This document shows positions 1-8,108 of a DNA stretch of 28,667 nt, in pieces. Both the position numbers and the translations under genes were made by a program. The notes beneath the pieces are model-generated. The model was not told where the DNA came from and made no database searches. It was given only the letters and a program-made list of their open reading frames with translations. The DNA lies in IMG/VR virus record IMGVR_UViG_3300043099_000765, positions 1 to 28,667 of that record. One strand, written 5' to 3'. The first letter of the stretch is position 1, and each line of letters starts with the position of its first letter. The DNA comes from a virus.

Positions 1-66
1 TGCGTCGTCAAATGCGGCGGCACCGGGAAGTTCGCCATCCTCATGCCCGGACTCCGCACCGCATGA
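1..66 (+). CDS. 3' end of an upstream gene (partial)
   Basis: An open frame enters from the left edge and ends at TGA 64-66, giving 21 residues that finish ...FAILMPGLRTA. The stop overlaps the portal start as ATGA, the same coupling seen throughout this module, so it is probably the end of a real gene in the same transcript. By position it could be the large terminase or another head gene. The fragment is too short to identify. Confidence 0.5.
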   Translation, partial: CVVKCGGTGKFAILMPGLRTA

Positions 67-2156
67 TTAAAGACTCCGCCGAGGAAACTCGGGACACAAA
101 GTATTGGATCGGCCAGCTCACCGAAGCGGCCACCGATGGCGGCTGGTTCTCGACCCTCCGCTCGCGGAACTACGATACCCGCATGGCGCTGTGGGATGGC
201 CAATCCTCCGATGGCAAGAAGTGGCCTGAGAATTACGGGAAAAATGTTTTCCCCTGGTCTGGTTCGAGTGATTGCCGCATCCGCCTCGCTGATCTCGTCT
301 GCAACCGCGAGGCCCAGCTCTGCCTCACCGCCACCTTTGCCGCCCGCCTGCAAATGATGCCGGTCGAATCCTCGGACTCCCTCTCCCGCACCGCCGCCGA
401 GGCCGTGCTGAAATGGATGCTCTTCACCCACTGCGCCTCCGACCTCCGCCGCGAACTCGAACTCGCCCTCAACATCCGCGCCACCTACGGCCTCGCCATC
501 ATGGGCGTGTTTTGGAAAACGACGACACGCATTGAGCAGAAGAGCGTCAGCCTCGAAGACCTCATCGTCATGGCCCAAGAGCAGGGCGACCCCGCCTCCC
601 CCCTCGCCATGCTCATCGGCGCGATCCTCGATCCGCTCCAAGAAGAAATCGCCATCGAGATGGCCGAGCAATTCGCCCCCGGCACCGGCACCGCCGCCAA
701 TGTCCGCAAGCTCCGCGAAGGCGGCACGGTGGAATACACCGAGCCCTACATCTTTGAGAGCAAGCCCGAGTGGACCGCCCTCGAACCTTTTAACGACATC
801 ATTTTCCCCACCGCCACCTACGACCTGCAACGCGCCCCCTGGATCGCCCGCCGCGAAATGGTGACTTGCGAGGAGCTGGAAGAGCGAACCGTCACCGAAG
901 GCTACCCCTACGAATTTTACGAGAAGGCCGAGAACTACAAAGGCACCAGCCTTTGGCCGATCTACGCCCACCAGAACACCAACCGCCGCGACTCCATCCT
1001 CTGGCAAGACCACCGCGACCTGGTGGAAATCTGGCATGTCTATTCCAAGGAAACCGACGAGAAGACCGGCGCGACCAAGGTTATGTGCCGGGTCATGCAC
1101 CCGAATGTGGACATCTTCGCCAAAGAAGAAATCTCCCCCTACTCGCACGGCGAATATCCTTTCATCGAGCTTCCCCGCGAGCGCGTCACCCGCTGCCTCA
1201 TCGAAGCCCGAGGCATCCCCGAGATCGTCAGCACCATGCAGGCGGAAATCAAAACCCAGCGCGACTATCGCACCGACCGCGCCGGAATCGCCATCCTGCC
1301 GCCCATGCGCGTGCCCGCCAACCGTGGCAAGCTCGACATCATCCTCGGCCCCGCCGTCCAAATCCCCGAGCGCCGCCCCAACGAAATCGGCTGGATGCAA
1401 CCCCCGCCCTTCGACCAAGGCACCATCGAGATCGAACGCGCCGTGCGCCGCGATGTGAATGAATACTTCGGCATGGCAGGCGAGGGGGTTGATCCCAACT
1501 ACACCGCCCTCGTCCAGCAGCACACGGTGGACCGCTGGCTCCGCGACTTCAAAGCCATCATCACCCAGACCTATCAACTGATGCAGCAATACATGCTGCC
1601 CGTGCAAATCCTCCGCGTCTCCGGTGGCCAAGTCCTCCCCTTCCAAGCCGACCGCGAAAGCATCCAAGGCAAGTTCGACCTCATCGTGGATTGGGACGCC
1701 CGAAACCTCGACGCCGAAGCCCTCGGCGCGAAGCTCGACTACATCAGCAAAGCCATCGTGCCGATGGATACCGCCGGAGTCATCGACCGCGCCGGACTCA
1801 TTAAATTTATCATGAGCGCCGTCGATCCGGTTCTTGCCGAAATGCTCGTCCGCGACCCCGGCCCCGCCGCCGCCATGGAGGCCAACGAAGAGCAACTGGC
1901 CTTCACGAAAATCGCCGCAGGCACCGAGCCCGAACTTCCCGCCGAAGGCCAAAACCACCAGCTCCGCGCCCAAGTCCTCCAAGGCATCATCCAGGCGAAC
2001 CCCGCCCTGCAACAGCGCATCCAGCAAGACGAGATTTTCCGCAACATGATCGAAGCCCGCATGAAGGGCTTCAACTTCCAGCTCCAACAACAGCAAAACG
2101 CCCAGATAGGCCGCCAAGGCACCCTGCCCGCCTTGCAGCAAGGAGGCGCACAATGA
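63..2156 (+). CDS. Phage portal protein (head-tail connector)
   Basis: A 697-residue protein judged to be the portal, the ring at the capsid vertex through which DNA is packaged and ejected. Support is the N-terminal segment with FPWSGSSDCRIRLADL (about residues 64-79), resembling the conserved PW.G.SD.R motif of long podoviral portals; the size, close to P22-like portals; a mixed alpha/beta middle; and a Gln-rich, probably helical C-terminal tail. I chose ATG 63 rather than the upstream ATG at 12 because 63 overlaps the preceding stop as ATGA, and the 17 extra codons at 12 read like out-of-frame sequence. It overlaps the next gene by 4 bases (2153-2156). The portal call is by family resemblance, not by an alignment. 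Confidence 0.75.
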   Translation: MIKDSAEETRDTKYWIGQLTEAATDGGWFSTLRSRNYDTRMALWDGQSSDGKKWPENYGKNVFPWSGSSDCRIRLADLVCNREAQLCLTATFAARLQMMPVESSDSLSRTAAEAVLKWMLFTHCASDLRRELELALNIRATYGLAIMGVFWKTTTRIEQKSVSLEDLIVMAQEQGDPASPLAMLIGAILDPLQEEIAIEMAEQFAPGTGTAANVRKLREGGTVEYTEPYIFESKPEWTALEPFNDIIFPTATYDLQRAPWIARREMVTCEELEERTVTEGYPYEFYEKAENYKGTSLWPIYAHQNTNRRDSILWQDHRDLVEIWHVYSKETDEKTGATKVMCRVMHPNVDIFAKEEISPYSHGEYPFIELPRERVTRCLIEARGIPEIVSTMQAEIKTQRDYRTDRAGIAILPPMRVPANRGKLDIILGPAVQIPERRPNEIGWMQPPPFDQGTIEIERAVRRDVNEYFGMAGEGVDPNYTALVQQHTVDRWLRDFKAIITQTYQLMQQYMLPVQILRVSGGQVLPFQADRESIQGKFDLIVDWDARNLDAEALGAKLDYISKAIVPMDTAGVIDRAGLIKFIMSAVDPVLAEMLVRDPGPAAAMEANEEQLAFTKIAAGTEPELPAEGQNHQLRAQVLQGIIQANPALQQRIQQDEIFRNMIEARMKGFNFQLQQQQNAQIGRQGTLPALQQGGAQ

Positions 2157-3100
2157 AGGCGACGCCCTACCGCACCGTCCGCGATGGCGTGATCTCCCGC
2201 ATGGGCATCGACCCCGCGCAGCCGCTCATGGCCTCGCAGGCTACCGCGCTCGCCGAGTATTTGACCACCGCTGCCGCGACCGCTTGGACATTTTTTGACT
2301 GGCCCGAGGTTTATTTGACCGAGGCCCGCACTCCGGTGGGCGAGGGCTACGCGCCGGGGCTTTATACCTATGAGTCGGATTATGTCGGCACGACCTCTTA
2401 CATTGGCCGGGCGCTCCAAGACTCGGAGTTTTCGGACCCCGTGTGGCGCATCAAGCGAATCACTTTCACGGCATCTGGCGATCTGCTGAATATCGACACC
2501 GCCGTGGATGTCGCGTGGAACGATCGCACGACGGCGACCTACATCGAGACCAGCGAGAATGCCCCAGCCGAGGAGTTCATCCCCTATGTGCTGCTGGTGC
2601 AAAATGGCATGAAGGCCATCGGCAATGTGCTGAAGGTTTACGACATCAAGCCCGACGAGGGCCGTGTCACCAAGTCTCTCTCTTTTGTTGTCACCGACGA
2701 CCGCATTCTCATCACGGATACGGACTACATCTCCGGCCAAGTCTGGGTCGAGTTCTCGCTTCCGCAGCCGAAATTCACCAGCACCGCTTTCAACAACGCG
2801 ACATCCTACCAAGCAGGCGATCTCGTTTACTACAACACCACCGGCGACTGCTACGAAGCCATCGCTGACACCACCGGCAATCTCCCGACTGCCGAGGAGT
2901 TCTGGCTCCGCCACCGCATCCCGGCGTTCTTGGCCGACTACCTCAAGTTCTACGCCCTCGCCGAGACGCTCTCGGAGGACGGCCAGATGGACAAAGCCAA
3001 CTACCAGTTCGCCCGAGCCGAAGGCATCCTGCAACAACGCATGGACGACGCCTGGCTCCGCAAAGGCGAGGTCCGCCGCTACTCCGCTTCCTTCCAATAA
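2153..3100 (+). CDS. Putative head-tail adaptor / tail tubular protein
   Basis: A 315-residue protein directly after the portal and translationally coupled to it, with a strong AGGAGG ribosome site just upstream of ATG 2153. The N-terminus has short helices and a WTFFDWPEVYLTEARTP segment (about residues 44-60). Around residues 217-235 a YQAGDLVYYNTTGDCYEAI stretch resembles a small carbohydrate-binding type beta module. The C-terminal 60 residues are helical (FLADYLKFYALAETLSEDGQ and a following dKA...A...LQQR pattern), as in tail-completion proteins of podoviruses. Position and length fit a gatekeeper or adaptor that seals the portal. The exact family is not certain; it does not look like a major capsid protein. 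Confidence 0.6.
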   Translation: MKATPYRTVRDGVISRMGIDPAQPLMASQATALAEYLTTAAATAWTFFDWPEVYLTEARTPVGEGYAPGLYTYESDYVGTTSYIGRALQDSEFSDPVWRIKRITFTASGDLLNIDTAVDVAWNDRTTATYIETSENAPAEEFIPYVLLVQNGMKAIGNVLKVYDIKPDEGRVTKSLSFVVTDDRILITDTDYISGQVWVEFSLPQPKFTSTAFNNATSYQAGDLVYYNTTGDCYEAIADTTGNLPTAEEFWLRHRIPAFLADYLKFYALAETLSEDGQMDKANYQFARAEGILQQRMDDAWLRKGEVRRYSASFQ

Positions 3101-3140
3101 CACCCCTATTGACACCCCTCCCGATAATTAAATCAACGCT

Positions 3141-3425
3141 ATGAGCAACCCCACCGTTCAAATCGCCGCCCGCAGTTCCGCAGGCATCGTCCAGCCCGTC
3201 CAAGCCACTCCAGATGGGGCTCTGCGAGTCACCACCGGATTTGCGCTTCCTCTTTACGACCGCTTCACGATCACCCGCGTGGGCTCCACGAACAACACGC
3301 TCTACACCGAGTATTCGCTCGGCGGAGTCGCTGTGGCGCGAATCTATGTGACCTACTTCGTCGGCACTCCCACCACCGACAACGCCGCCGTCTCCGGCTC
3401 CTACCTCGTTCTCCCGCCGTTCTGA
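3141..3425 (+). CDS. Small virion-associated protein, function unknown
   Basis: A 94-residue protein with no signal peptide or membrane segment. The composition is Ser/Thr/Ala/Val rich and looks like a compact beta structure (alternating hydrophobics in TRVGSTNNTLYTEYSLGG and ARIYVTYFVG). It lies in the head-tail module 40 bases after the adaptor and 3 bases before the next gene, so it is probably a minor structural or decoration protein. I do not recognise a family. ATG 3141 is the first in-frame start and fits the gap. Confidence 0.6.
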   Translation: MSNPTVQIAARSSAGIVQPVQATPDGALRVTTGFALPLYDRFTITRVGSTNNTLYTEYSLGGVAVARIYVTYFVGTPTTDNAAVSGSYLVLPPF

Positions 3426-3428
3426 TTT

Positions 3429-3701
3429 ATGTCCAGCATCGCCTTTGATCCCCTGACTGGAACGATGATCTCGACCACTGCGCAAGTCGCGCAGCTCGAC
3501 TCCTCGGGCCAAGTCTCCGGCGACATGATCCCGGACGAGTTCGACGATGTGCAGACTTTCCCAACCGTCGCCGACTTCCCCGCGCCTGGCTTGGTGGGCC
3601 GCATTTACTTTCCCGCAGATACCAACCTCCCACACCGCTGGGATGTCGAAACCCTTTCCTATCTACCCATCGTCGCCGATTCGGACGGCGGTGAGTTCTA
3701 G
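3429..3701 (+). CDS. Small hypothetical phage protein
   Basis: A 90-residue acidic protein that follows the previous gene by 3 bases and so is in the same transcript. Its middle (DFPAPGLVGRIYFPADTN, about residues 49-66) followed by LPHRWD resembles short segments seen in phage tail or fibre proteins that describe a displayed value, but I cannot place it in a named family. There is no membrane segment. Position suggests a virion component or a fibre accessory protein. Confidence 0.55.
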   Translation: MSSIAFDPLTGTMISTTAQVAQLDSSGQVSGDMIPDEFDDVQTFPTVADFPAPGLVGRIYFPADTNLPHRWDVETLSYLPIVADSDGGEF

Positions 3702-3739
3702 GACTAACCCCGCAGAACAACCAACACCCCCAAAATATC

Positions 3740-4585
3740 ATGCCCAATACCCTTCGCATCAAACGCCGCTTAACCGGTGCCTCAGGCGCTCCCTCCAGTC
3801 TTGCTGTAGGTGAGTTGGCCTATTCAAAAGTAGACAACAAACTTTGGATCGGTCTTGACGACCAAATCAAAGTCCTCGCCGGTGAAGGCCACTTCGCCAC
3901 AAACGCAAACCTCGCCTCCGAAGTCTCGACGCTGAACTCCAGCATCAGCTCGGAAACCTCCCGCGCCACCGCAGCGGAAGCCGCCCTCGGCGTTCGCATT
4001 GACAATGTTCTCAGCAATGTCACTCCCGGCTCGCTCGATTCGTTGACGGAAGTGGTCGCCGCCTTCGAGGCCGCAGACCAAAATTTGAACGGAGCGATCA
4101 CCAGCCTCGCCAGCAGCGCCTCTTCGGCACTGAATGCTGAGATTTCCCGCGCCACCGCAGCCGAAGGCGTGATCGCCGCCGGTCTCGCTCAAGAGCTTCT
4201 TGATCGCGCCGCCGCCGACACCACCCTCCAGGGCAACATCAACACCGTTGCAGGCAATCTCTCGACCGAGACATCGGCCCGCCAAGCGGCTGACACCACG
4301 CTCCAATCGAATATCGACAGCGAAGCCAGCACCCGTGCTTCGGCCATCAGCGCCCTCGATAGCCGAGTGGTCGCGCTCGAAGGTGCATCCGCCGACGCTC
4401 GCCTCGATGAAGTCGAGTCCGACATCGCAGCCATCGAATCCGCCGCGACAGCCTTGACTGGCCGCGTCTCCAGCTTGGAGACCACCGCAGCCGGACTCGG
4501 CACCATGTCCACGCAGAATGCCAACAATGTCGCCATCACTGGCGGCAGCATCAGCGGCATCGAGCTGGACGGCGGCAGCTTCTAA
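3740..4585 (+). CDS. Tail fibre-like protein with coiled-coil shaft
   Basis: A 281-residue protein with three parts. Residues 1-45 (LRIKRRLTGASGAPSSLAVG then ELAYSKVDNKLWIG) resemble the virion-anchoring N-terminal module of major tropism determinant-type fibres. Residues 55-250 are a long heptad-like shaft with repeated SRATAAEAAL, ETSARQAADTTLQSNIDSE and STRASAISALDSRV units, a typical trimeric coiled coil. The end has TMSTQNANNVAITGGSISG, a sequence common at the tips or shaft ends of phage fibres. It lacks a large C-terminal receptor-binding head, so it may be a shaft that carries the product of a neighbouring gene. The fibre call is inferred from motif resemblance. Confidence 0.7.
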   Translation: MPNTLRIKRRLTGASGAPSSLAVGELAYSKVDNKLWIGLDDQIKVLAGEGHFATNANLASEVSTLNSSISSETSRATAAEAALGVRIDNVLSNVTPGSLDSLTEVVAAFEAADQNLNGAITSLASSASSALNAEISRATAAEGVIAAGLAQELLDRAAADTTLQGNINTVAGNLSTETSARQAADTTLQSNIDSEASTRASAISALDSRVVALEGASADARLDEVESDIAAIESAATALTGRVSSLETTAAGLGTMSTQNANNVAITGGSISGIELDGGSF

Positions 4586-4652
4586 AAGCTCCCTCCCTCC
4601 CCCCACAGCGGCGGTGCGGTTCCAGCCCGCGCCGCCGCCACGGGAAACTCCT

Positions 4653-5015
4653 ATGGTCATAAAAATCAAACGCACCACGGTCGCAAGCCGAGTCCCCACC
4701 GCCGCTCAAATCGCGGAGGGAGAACTTGCGCTGAACCTCACCGACCGGCGCTTGTATTCCAAAGACCATCTGGGAGAAGTCTTCCGCCTCGCCCGCCCCC
4801 GCGACCCCAGCGACTACCTGCAACTCTCCGCCACCGATGGCACGACCCTCTACATGGGCCGCCTCGCCTGGGCCGACTACCCCGCCTCCGGCCCAGCCGA
4901 GGACGCCCCATCCTGGACCATCTACAAAATCACCACCAATGCCGCAGGCGATGTCGTCTCGGAGCAATCCGCAGTCGGCGCGTGGTCGAACAAAGAGTCC
5001 TTGACCTATGCTTAG
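4653..5015 (+). CDS. Small fibre-anchor-like protein
   Basis: A 120-residue protein starting MVIKIKRTTVASRVPTAAQI then AEGELALNLTDRRLYSKD. This opening has the same pattern as residues 5-45 of the preceding fibre (IKR..T..., VGELAYSKVDNKLWIG), so both probably carry a virion-anchoring module of the tropism-determinant type. I chose ATG 4653 because the module begins there; an upstream in-frame ATG at 4518 lies inside the preceding gene and adds low-complexity sequence. It overlaps the next gene by 8 bases (5008-5015), suggesting that the two products act together as anchor and tip. Confidence 0.6.
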   Translation: MVIKIKRTTVASRVPTAAQIAEGELALNLTDRRLYSKDHLGEVFRLARPRDPSDYLQLSATDGTTLYMGRLAWADYPASGPAEDAPSWTIYKITTNAAGDVVSEQSAVGAWSNKESLTYA

Positions 5016-5799
5016 TCCACTTTACGGCCAACTCTCCCCCCTCCGCGTGCCGACCACGGATATAGCCATGCTGGCCGCAAACGCCTATATCGCCGCCGTT
5101 GAAGCCGCCGATGGTCAAAGTTTGGAATCTGGCGTGAAATCGGCGTTCACAGATTTCATCGTCGGCTGCCACAACGACGGCATTTGGACAGCCCTGAAAT
5201 CCTCCTGCATCCTCGCCGGTGCACGCACGCTCAACGGTGCGCTTGTGCCGCTGGTTGGGACAGCGCCGACCAACGCGAATTTCGTTTCGGCAGACTACAA
5301 CCGCGAAACAGGGTTGAAAGGAGATGGATTAACTAAATACTTAAATCCAAATCGAAACAATAACGCCGACCCACAGAACTCTAAGCATGTCTCGGTAAAC
5401 CTTAGCGAAATGCACACTGGAACAGCCTCTCAGTGGTTCATAGCGAGCGGAGACAGCGGAGCGGGGCAGTGTGCTATTTTATTCGGTTCCGCGAGTTATC
5501 GTTTCAATTCAATAAATGGCTCGGGACTAACTTCTAATGTATCGCCATCATCTGGATTTAAAGGAGCCAACCGCAACAATTCAGCCTCTTTTGAGCGCCG
5601 GAACGCAACTAGCACTTTAACAGTTACCGACCCAAGTCGAACTCCGTTAAATGCAGCATTTAATGTTTTTAGAAGGGCTTCTGGGAATTACACAAATGCC
5701 CGTCTCTCCTTCTACTCAATCGGCGAATCCCTCGACCTCGCCCTCCTCAACACCCGCGTCAGCACCCTAATGACCGACCTCGCCGCCGCCATCCCATGA
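5008..5799 (+). CDS. Tail fibre / receptor-binding-like protein
   Basis: A 263-residue protein. Residues 35-75 (VKSAFTDFIVGCHNDGIWTA then LKSSCILAGARTL) and the following NFVSADYNRETGLKGDGLTK resemble a module seen in many phage tail and fibre proteins, where it precedes a jelly-roll-like beta domain. The middle, residues about 101-231, is clearly richer in A+T than its flanks and rich in Asn/Ser, consistent with an exchanged receptor-binding segment. It overlaps its neighbours on both sides (8 and 4 bases). Binding to a surface glycan is an inference; no enzyme motif is visible. Confidence 0.6.
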   Translation: MLSPLYGQLSPLRVPTTDIAMLAANAYIAAVEAADGQSLESGVKSAFTDFIVGCHNDGIWTALKSSCILAGARTLNGALVPLVGTAPTNANFVSADYNRETGLKGDGLTKYLNPNRNNNADPQNSKHVSVNLSEMHTGTASQWFIASGDSGAGQCAILFGSASYRFNSINGSGLTSNVSPSSGFKGANRNNSASFERRNATSTLTVTDPSRTPLNAAFNVFRRASGNYTNARLSFYSIGESLDLALLNTRVSTLMTDLAAAIP

Positions 5800-6113
5800 C
5801 CCTCGCCGACCTCATCACCCAGCCCGTGAGCTACGAGACCACGAAAAACCTTGCACTCGTCTTCTCGCCCGAACTCGCCGCGCAACTCGCCGCCGTCCAA
5901 GCGGAGTATGGCAACCCACGCCATGTGGCCAGCCCCGTCGATCTCACCGATGGCCGCAAAATGCTCTGCGCGGATTTGCTGACCGAAGTCGGCCCCGGCG
6001 GCCTCTACTCCGGAGGGTTCGCGCATCTGCCCGCCGAGCTTTTCCCATCCGTCGAAGTCCTCCCCATGTCCGAAGTCCTCCCGCTGCTGCCCCAACCCGA
6101 AGAAGAAATCTAA
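5796..6113 (+). CDS. Small hypothetical phage protein
   Basis: A 105-residue acidic protein coupled by an ATGA overlap to the preceding fibre-like gene. It has no signal or membrane segment. The C-terminus (SVEVLPMSEVLPLLPQPEEE) is short-repeat-like and proline/acid rich. Direct coupling suggests an accessory of the fibre, for example a chaperone or attachment protein, but nothing in the sequence proves this and I do not recognise a family. Confidence 0.55.
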   Translation: MTLADLITQPVSYETTKNLALVFSPELAAQLAAVQAEYGNPRHVASPVDLTDGRKMLCADLLTEVGPGGLYSGGFAHLPAELFPSVEVLPMSEVLPLLPQPEEEI

Positions 6114-6128
6114 ACCCACACCCAAACC

Positions 6129-7568
6129 ATGCTCGAACAAGTATCCACATCCGTTAAGTTCCTCGCCTTCTACACGGCGAGCAAACAAGGCAAAACCGGT
6201 CTTGCCGTCACCATCGACATTTACGACCCAAGCGGCACACAGATCGTGAACGGCGGCAGCGCCACCGCCCTCGGCGGCGGGCTGTATAGCTACACGCTTT
6301 CCTCGAACAACAGCAGCGAAGGCGAATACGCGGCCATTTTCAAAACCACCGACTCCACCGTGGACGCCCAGCACATCCCGAGCCTCTGGGTTCTCGGCCG
6401 AGCGGGAGTCGAAAATCTCGACGCCACGACTAGCTCGCGCCTTGCTTCCTCTGGCTACACAGCCCCAGCGAACTCGGACATCTCGGCAATCAAGGCCAAA
6501 ACCGACAACTTGCCAGCAAGCCCTGCAGCCGTCAGCGACATCCCCACCGCCGCGATCTCAGCCATCCAGGCGAAAACCGATGCCTTGCCCAGCGACCCCG
6601 CAGACCAAAGCCTCGTAGAGTCCGCTATCTCCGCCCTCTCGATCCCGACCGTGGTCGAGATTCGCACGGAAATGGATTCCAACTCCACCAAGCTGGCGAA
6701 CCTCGACGCCTCCGTGTCGAGCAGGCTGGCCAGCAGCGCCTACACCGCGCCAAGCACTCCACCGACAGCCGGAGACATCGCCTCGGCAGTTTGGGCGGCG
6801 GCAGACAAGACAGGCTACAGCCTCACCAGCGCCGAGCGCACCGCCATTGCCGCCGCCGTCGAGTCCTCCATCCTCAACGAAGGCGACGGACAAGCTGTTC
6901 TGAACGCCATCGTCGGGGCCATCGGCAACAGCAATGTGGACCAGATCGCCCTCGTCGCCGCGATCCGAGCCGACCTTGAGCGCACCGGCGGCAAGCTCAT
7001 CAACCTCGATGCCACGATCTCAAGCCGCCTCGCATCGGCAGACTACAACGCGCCGACCAGCGCCCCGACCGCAGCCTCTGTGGCAAATGCCGTATGGAGC
7101 GCCGCCACGCGCACCACAACCGGCGGCACCGTGGACACCCTCACCAACGCACCAGCCTCGGTCACGCCGAGCGACATCTGGTCGCACGCCACCCGCACGC
7201 TCACCAGCGCCAGCGGCCCGACAGCCATCGAGATTCGCCAAGAACTCGATAGCAACTCGACCCAGCTTTCGGCGATCAAATCGAAGACCGATGCGCTGCC
7301 GAGCGATCCTGCCGACCAAAGCCTCCTCGAAGCCGCCATCGCCGGAGTCACTGCGCCTTCAGCGGCCACGGTGGCATCAGCCGTTCGTTCCGAGCTTTCG
7401 GTCGAGTTGGCGCGAGTGGACCAAGCCGTGAGCAGCAGACTCGCCGCCTCCGAAGCCTCGAAGCTCGACGCGGTGAAAGCCAAGACGGATCTGCTCGAGA
7501 CGACACGCCTCGCGCAATGCAGCACCGTGGCCACCACCGGAGCGCAGCTCGCCGCCGCCCTGAGCTAA
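6129..7568 (+). CDS. Repeat-rich tail/fibre structural protein
   Basis: A 479-residue protein. Residues 1-90 look like a beta-sandwich (SVKFLAFYTASKQGKTGLAV, GGGLYSYTLSS). The rest is built from imperfect modules: NLDATTSSRLASSGYTAP, NLDASVSSRLASSAYTAP, NLDATISSRLASADYNAP; PTAGDIASAVWAAA and PTAASVANAVWSAA; and IKAKTDNLP, IQAKTDALPSDPADQS, IKSKTDALPSDPADQS. Such K-T-D-x-L-P and A-x-A-V-W repeats occur in elongated phage tail and fibre proteins. It lies between the fibre genes and the lysis genes. Its role as a tail fibre, rod or baseplate-like spacer is inferred. Confidence 0.65.
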   Translation: MLEQVSTSVKFLAFYTASKQGKTGLAVTIDIYDPSGTQIVNGGSATALGGGLYSYTLSSNNSSEGEYAAIFKTTDSTVDAQHIPSLWVLGRAGVENLDATTSSRLASSGYTAPANSDISAIKAKTDNLPASPAAVSDIPTAAISAIQAKTDALPSDPADQSLVESAISALSIPTVVEIRTEMDSNSTKLANLDASVSSRLASSAYTAPSTPPTAGDIASAVWAAADKTGYSLTSAERTAIAAAVESSILNEGDGQAVLNAIVGAIGNSNVDQIALVAAIRADLERTGGKLINLDATISSRLASADYNAPTSAPTAASVANAVWSAATRTTTGGTVDTLTNAPASVTPSDIWSHATRTLTSASGPTAIEIRQELDSNSTQLSAIKSKTDALPSDPADQSLLEAAIAGVTAPSAATVASAVRSELSVELARVDQAVSSRLAASEASKLDAVKAKTDLLETTRLAQCSTVATTGAQLAAALS

Positions 7569-7569
7569 A

Positions 7570-7761
7570 ATGCAAGACCAGCTCGCCACGCTCAAAACCG
7601 CTCTCACCGGAATCCTCGGCGCTGCCGCCGGGGTGGGCGGGGCCGCGTATAGCATGTTGCCCCACCTCGAAGCCTGGACGCGCCTCGCCAGCGCCGGAAT
7701 CGGCCTGCTGGCGGGGCTCATCGCCCTGCTCAAAGTCTGGCGAGACTTTCAAAAGAAATAA
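7570..7761 (+). CDS. Small membrane protein, holin candidate
   Basis: A 63-residue protein with two probable membrane segments, about residues 12-30 (TGILGAAAGVGGAAYSM) and 38-55 (RLASAGIGLLAGLIALLKVW), then a charged RDFQKK tail. Length, topology and position before a lipoprotein and a cell-wall enzyme fit a class II-like holin that would permeabilise the inner membrane at lysis. The C-terminal half resembles that of the next gene (IALLKVWRD versus IALIEVFRD), so the pair may be duplicates. It begins 1 base after the previous stop. Confidence 0.55.
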   Translation: MQDQLATLKTALTGILGAAAGVGGAAYSMLPHLEAWTRLASAGIGLLAGLIALLKVWRDFQKK

Positions 7762-7776
7762 CCCCTCCCTCCCCCC

Positions 7777-7944
7777 ATGAATAAATTCCTCTCGCACTTA
7801 AAGCAGCCGTCCACCTTTCGCGGCCTCGCTGTCCTCGGCGGCCTCGCCGGATTGAGCTTGTCGCCGCAGCATTGGGAAAGCATCGGCAGCGCCGTGGCAG
7901 CGATCATCGCTTTGATCGAAGTATTCCGCGACGAGAAGAAATGA
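7777..7944 (+). CDS. Second small membrane protein, holin/antiholin candidate
   Basis: A 55-residue protein (starts MNKFLSHLKQPSTFRG). It has a hydrophobic stretch at about residues 16-29 (RGLAVLGGLAGLSL) and another at 36-48 (IGSAVAAIIALIEVF), ending RDEKK. The end matches the preceding gene in pattern (IG..A..IAL..V.RD..KK), suggesting a tandem duplicate that could act as holin and antiholin. Its stop overlaps the next start as ATGA (7941-7944). Lysis function is inferred from topology and neighbours. Confidence 0.55.
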   Translation: MNKFLSHLKQPSTFRGLAVLGGLAGLSLSPQHWESIGSAVAAIIALIEVFRDEKK

Positions 7945-8108
7945 CCTCGCCCGCCCAGATCGCCGCCACCGGCCTGCTGCTCGGCTACATCTTTCTCTGC
8001 ATCTCCTTCCTCACCGGCTGCAGCACCCTCGGCATCTCCCTCGAAACCGACTACGGGCGCTTCAGCTACACCCTCCCCGAGCTGCCCAAGCCGACATCCT
8101 CAAAATGA
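7941..8108 (+). CDS. Small lipoprotein, outer-spanin candidate
   Basis: A 55-residue protein with a lipoprotein signal: hydrophobic residues 10-26 (TGLLLGYIFLCISFLTG) and lipobox FLTGC with the lipidated Cys at about 27. The mature part is about 29 residues and ends with Pro-containing LPELPKPTSSK, as in Rz1-type outer spanins that fuse the inner and outer membranes in the last step of lysis. It is coupled by ATGA to the second holin-like gene. No inner spanin partner is visible nearby, so it could instead be another lysis or surface lipoprotein. If correct it implies a Gram-negative host. Confidence 0.55.
   Translation: MTSPAQIAATGLLLGYIFLCISFLTGCSTLGISLETDYGRFSYTLPELPKPTSSK

Noticed and set aside
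3109-3114. TTGACA as a promoter before the gene at 3141
   Set aside because: No -10-like hexamer lies at 16-18 bases; the A+T-rich TAATTA is only 10 bases away.
1739-3115. Minus-strand frame of 458 codons
   Set aside because: Opposite to the portal end and the adaptor gene, whose overlap and ribosome site are convincing.
3740-5799. Diversity-generating retroelement suggested by tropism-determinant-like fibre starts
   Set aside because: No reverse transcriptase, template repeat or variable-repeat pair was found in the window.
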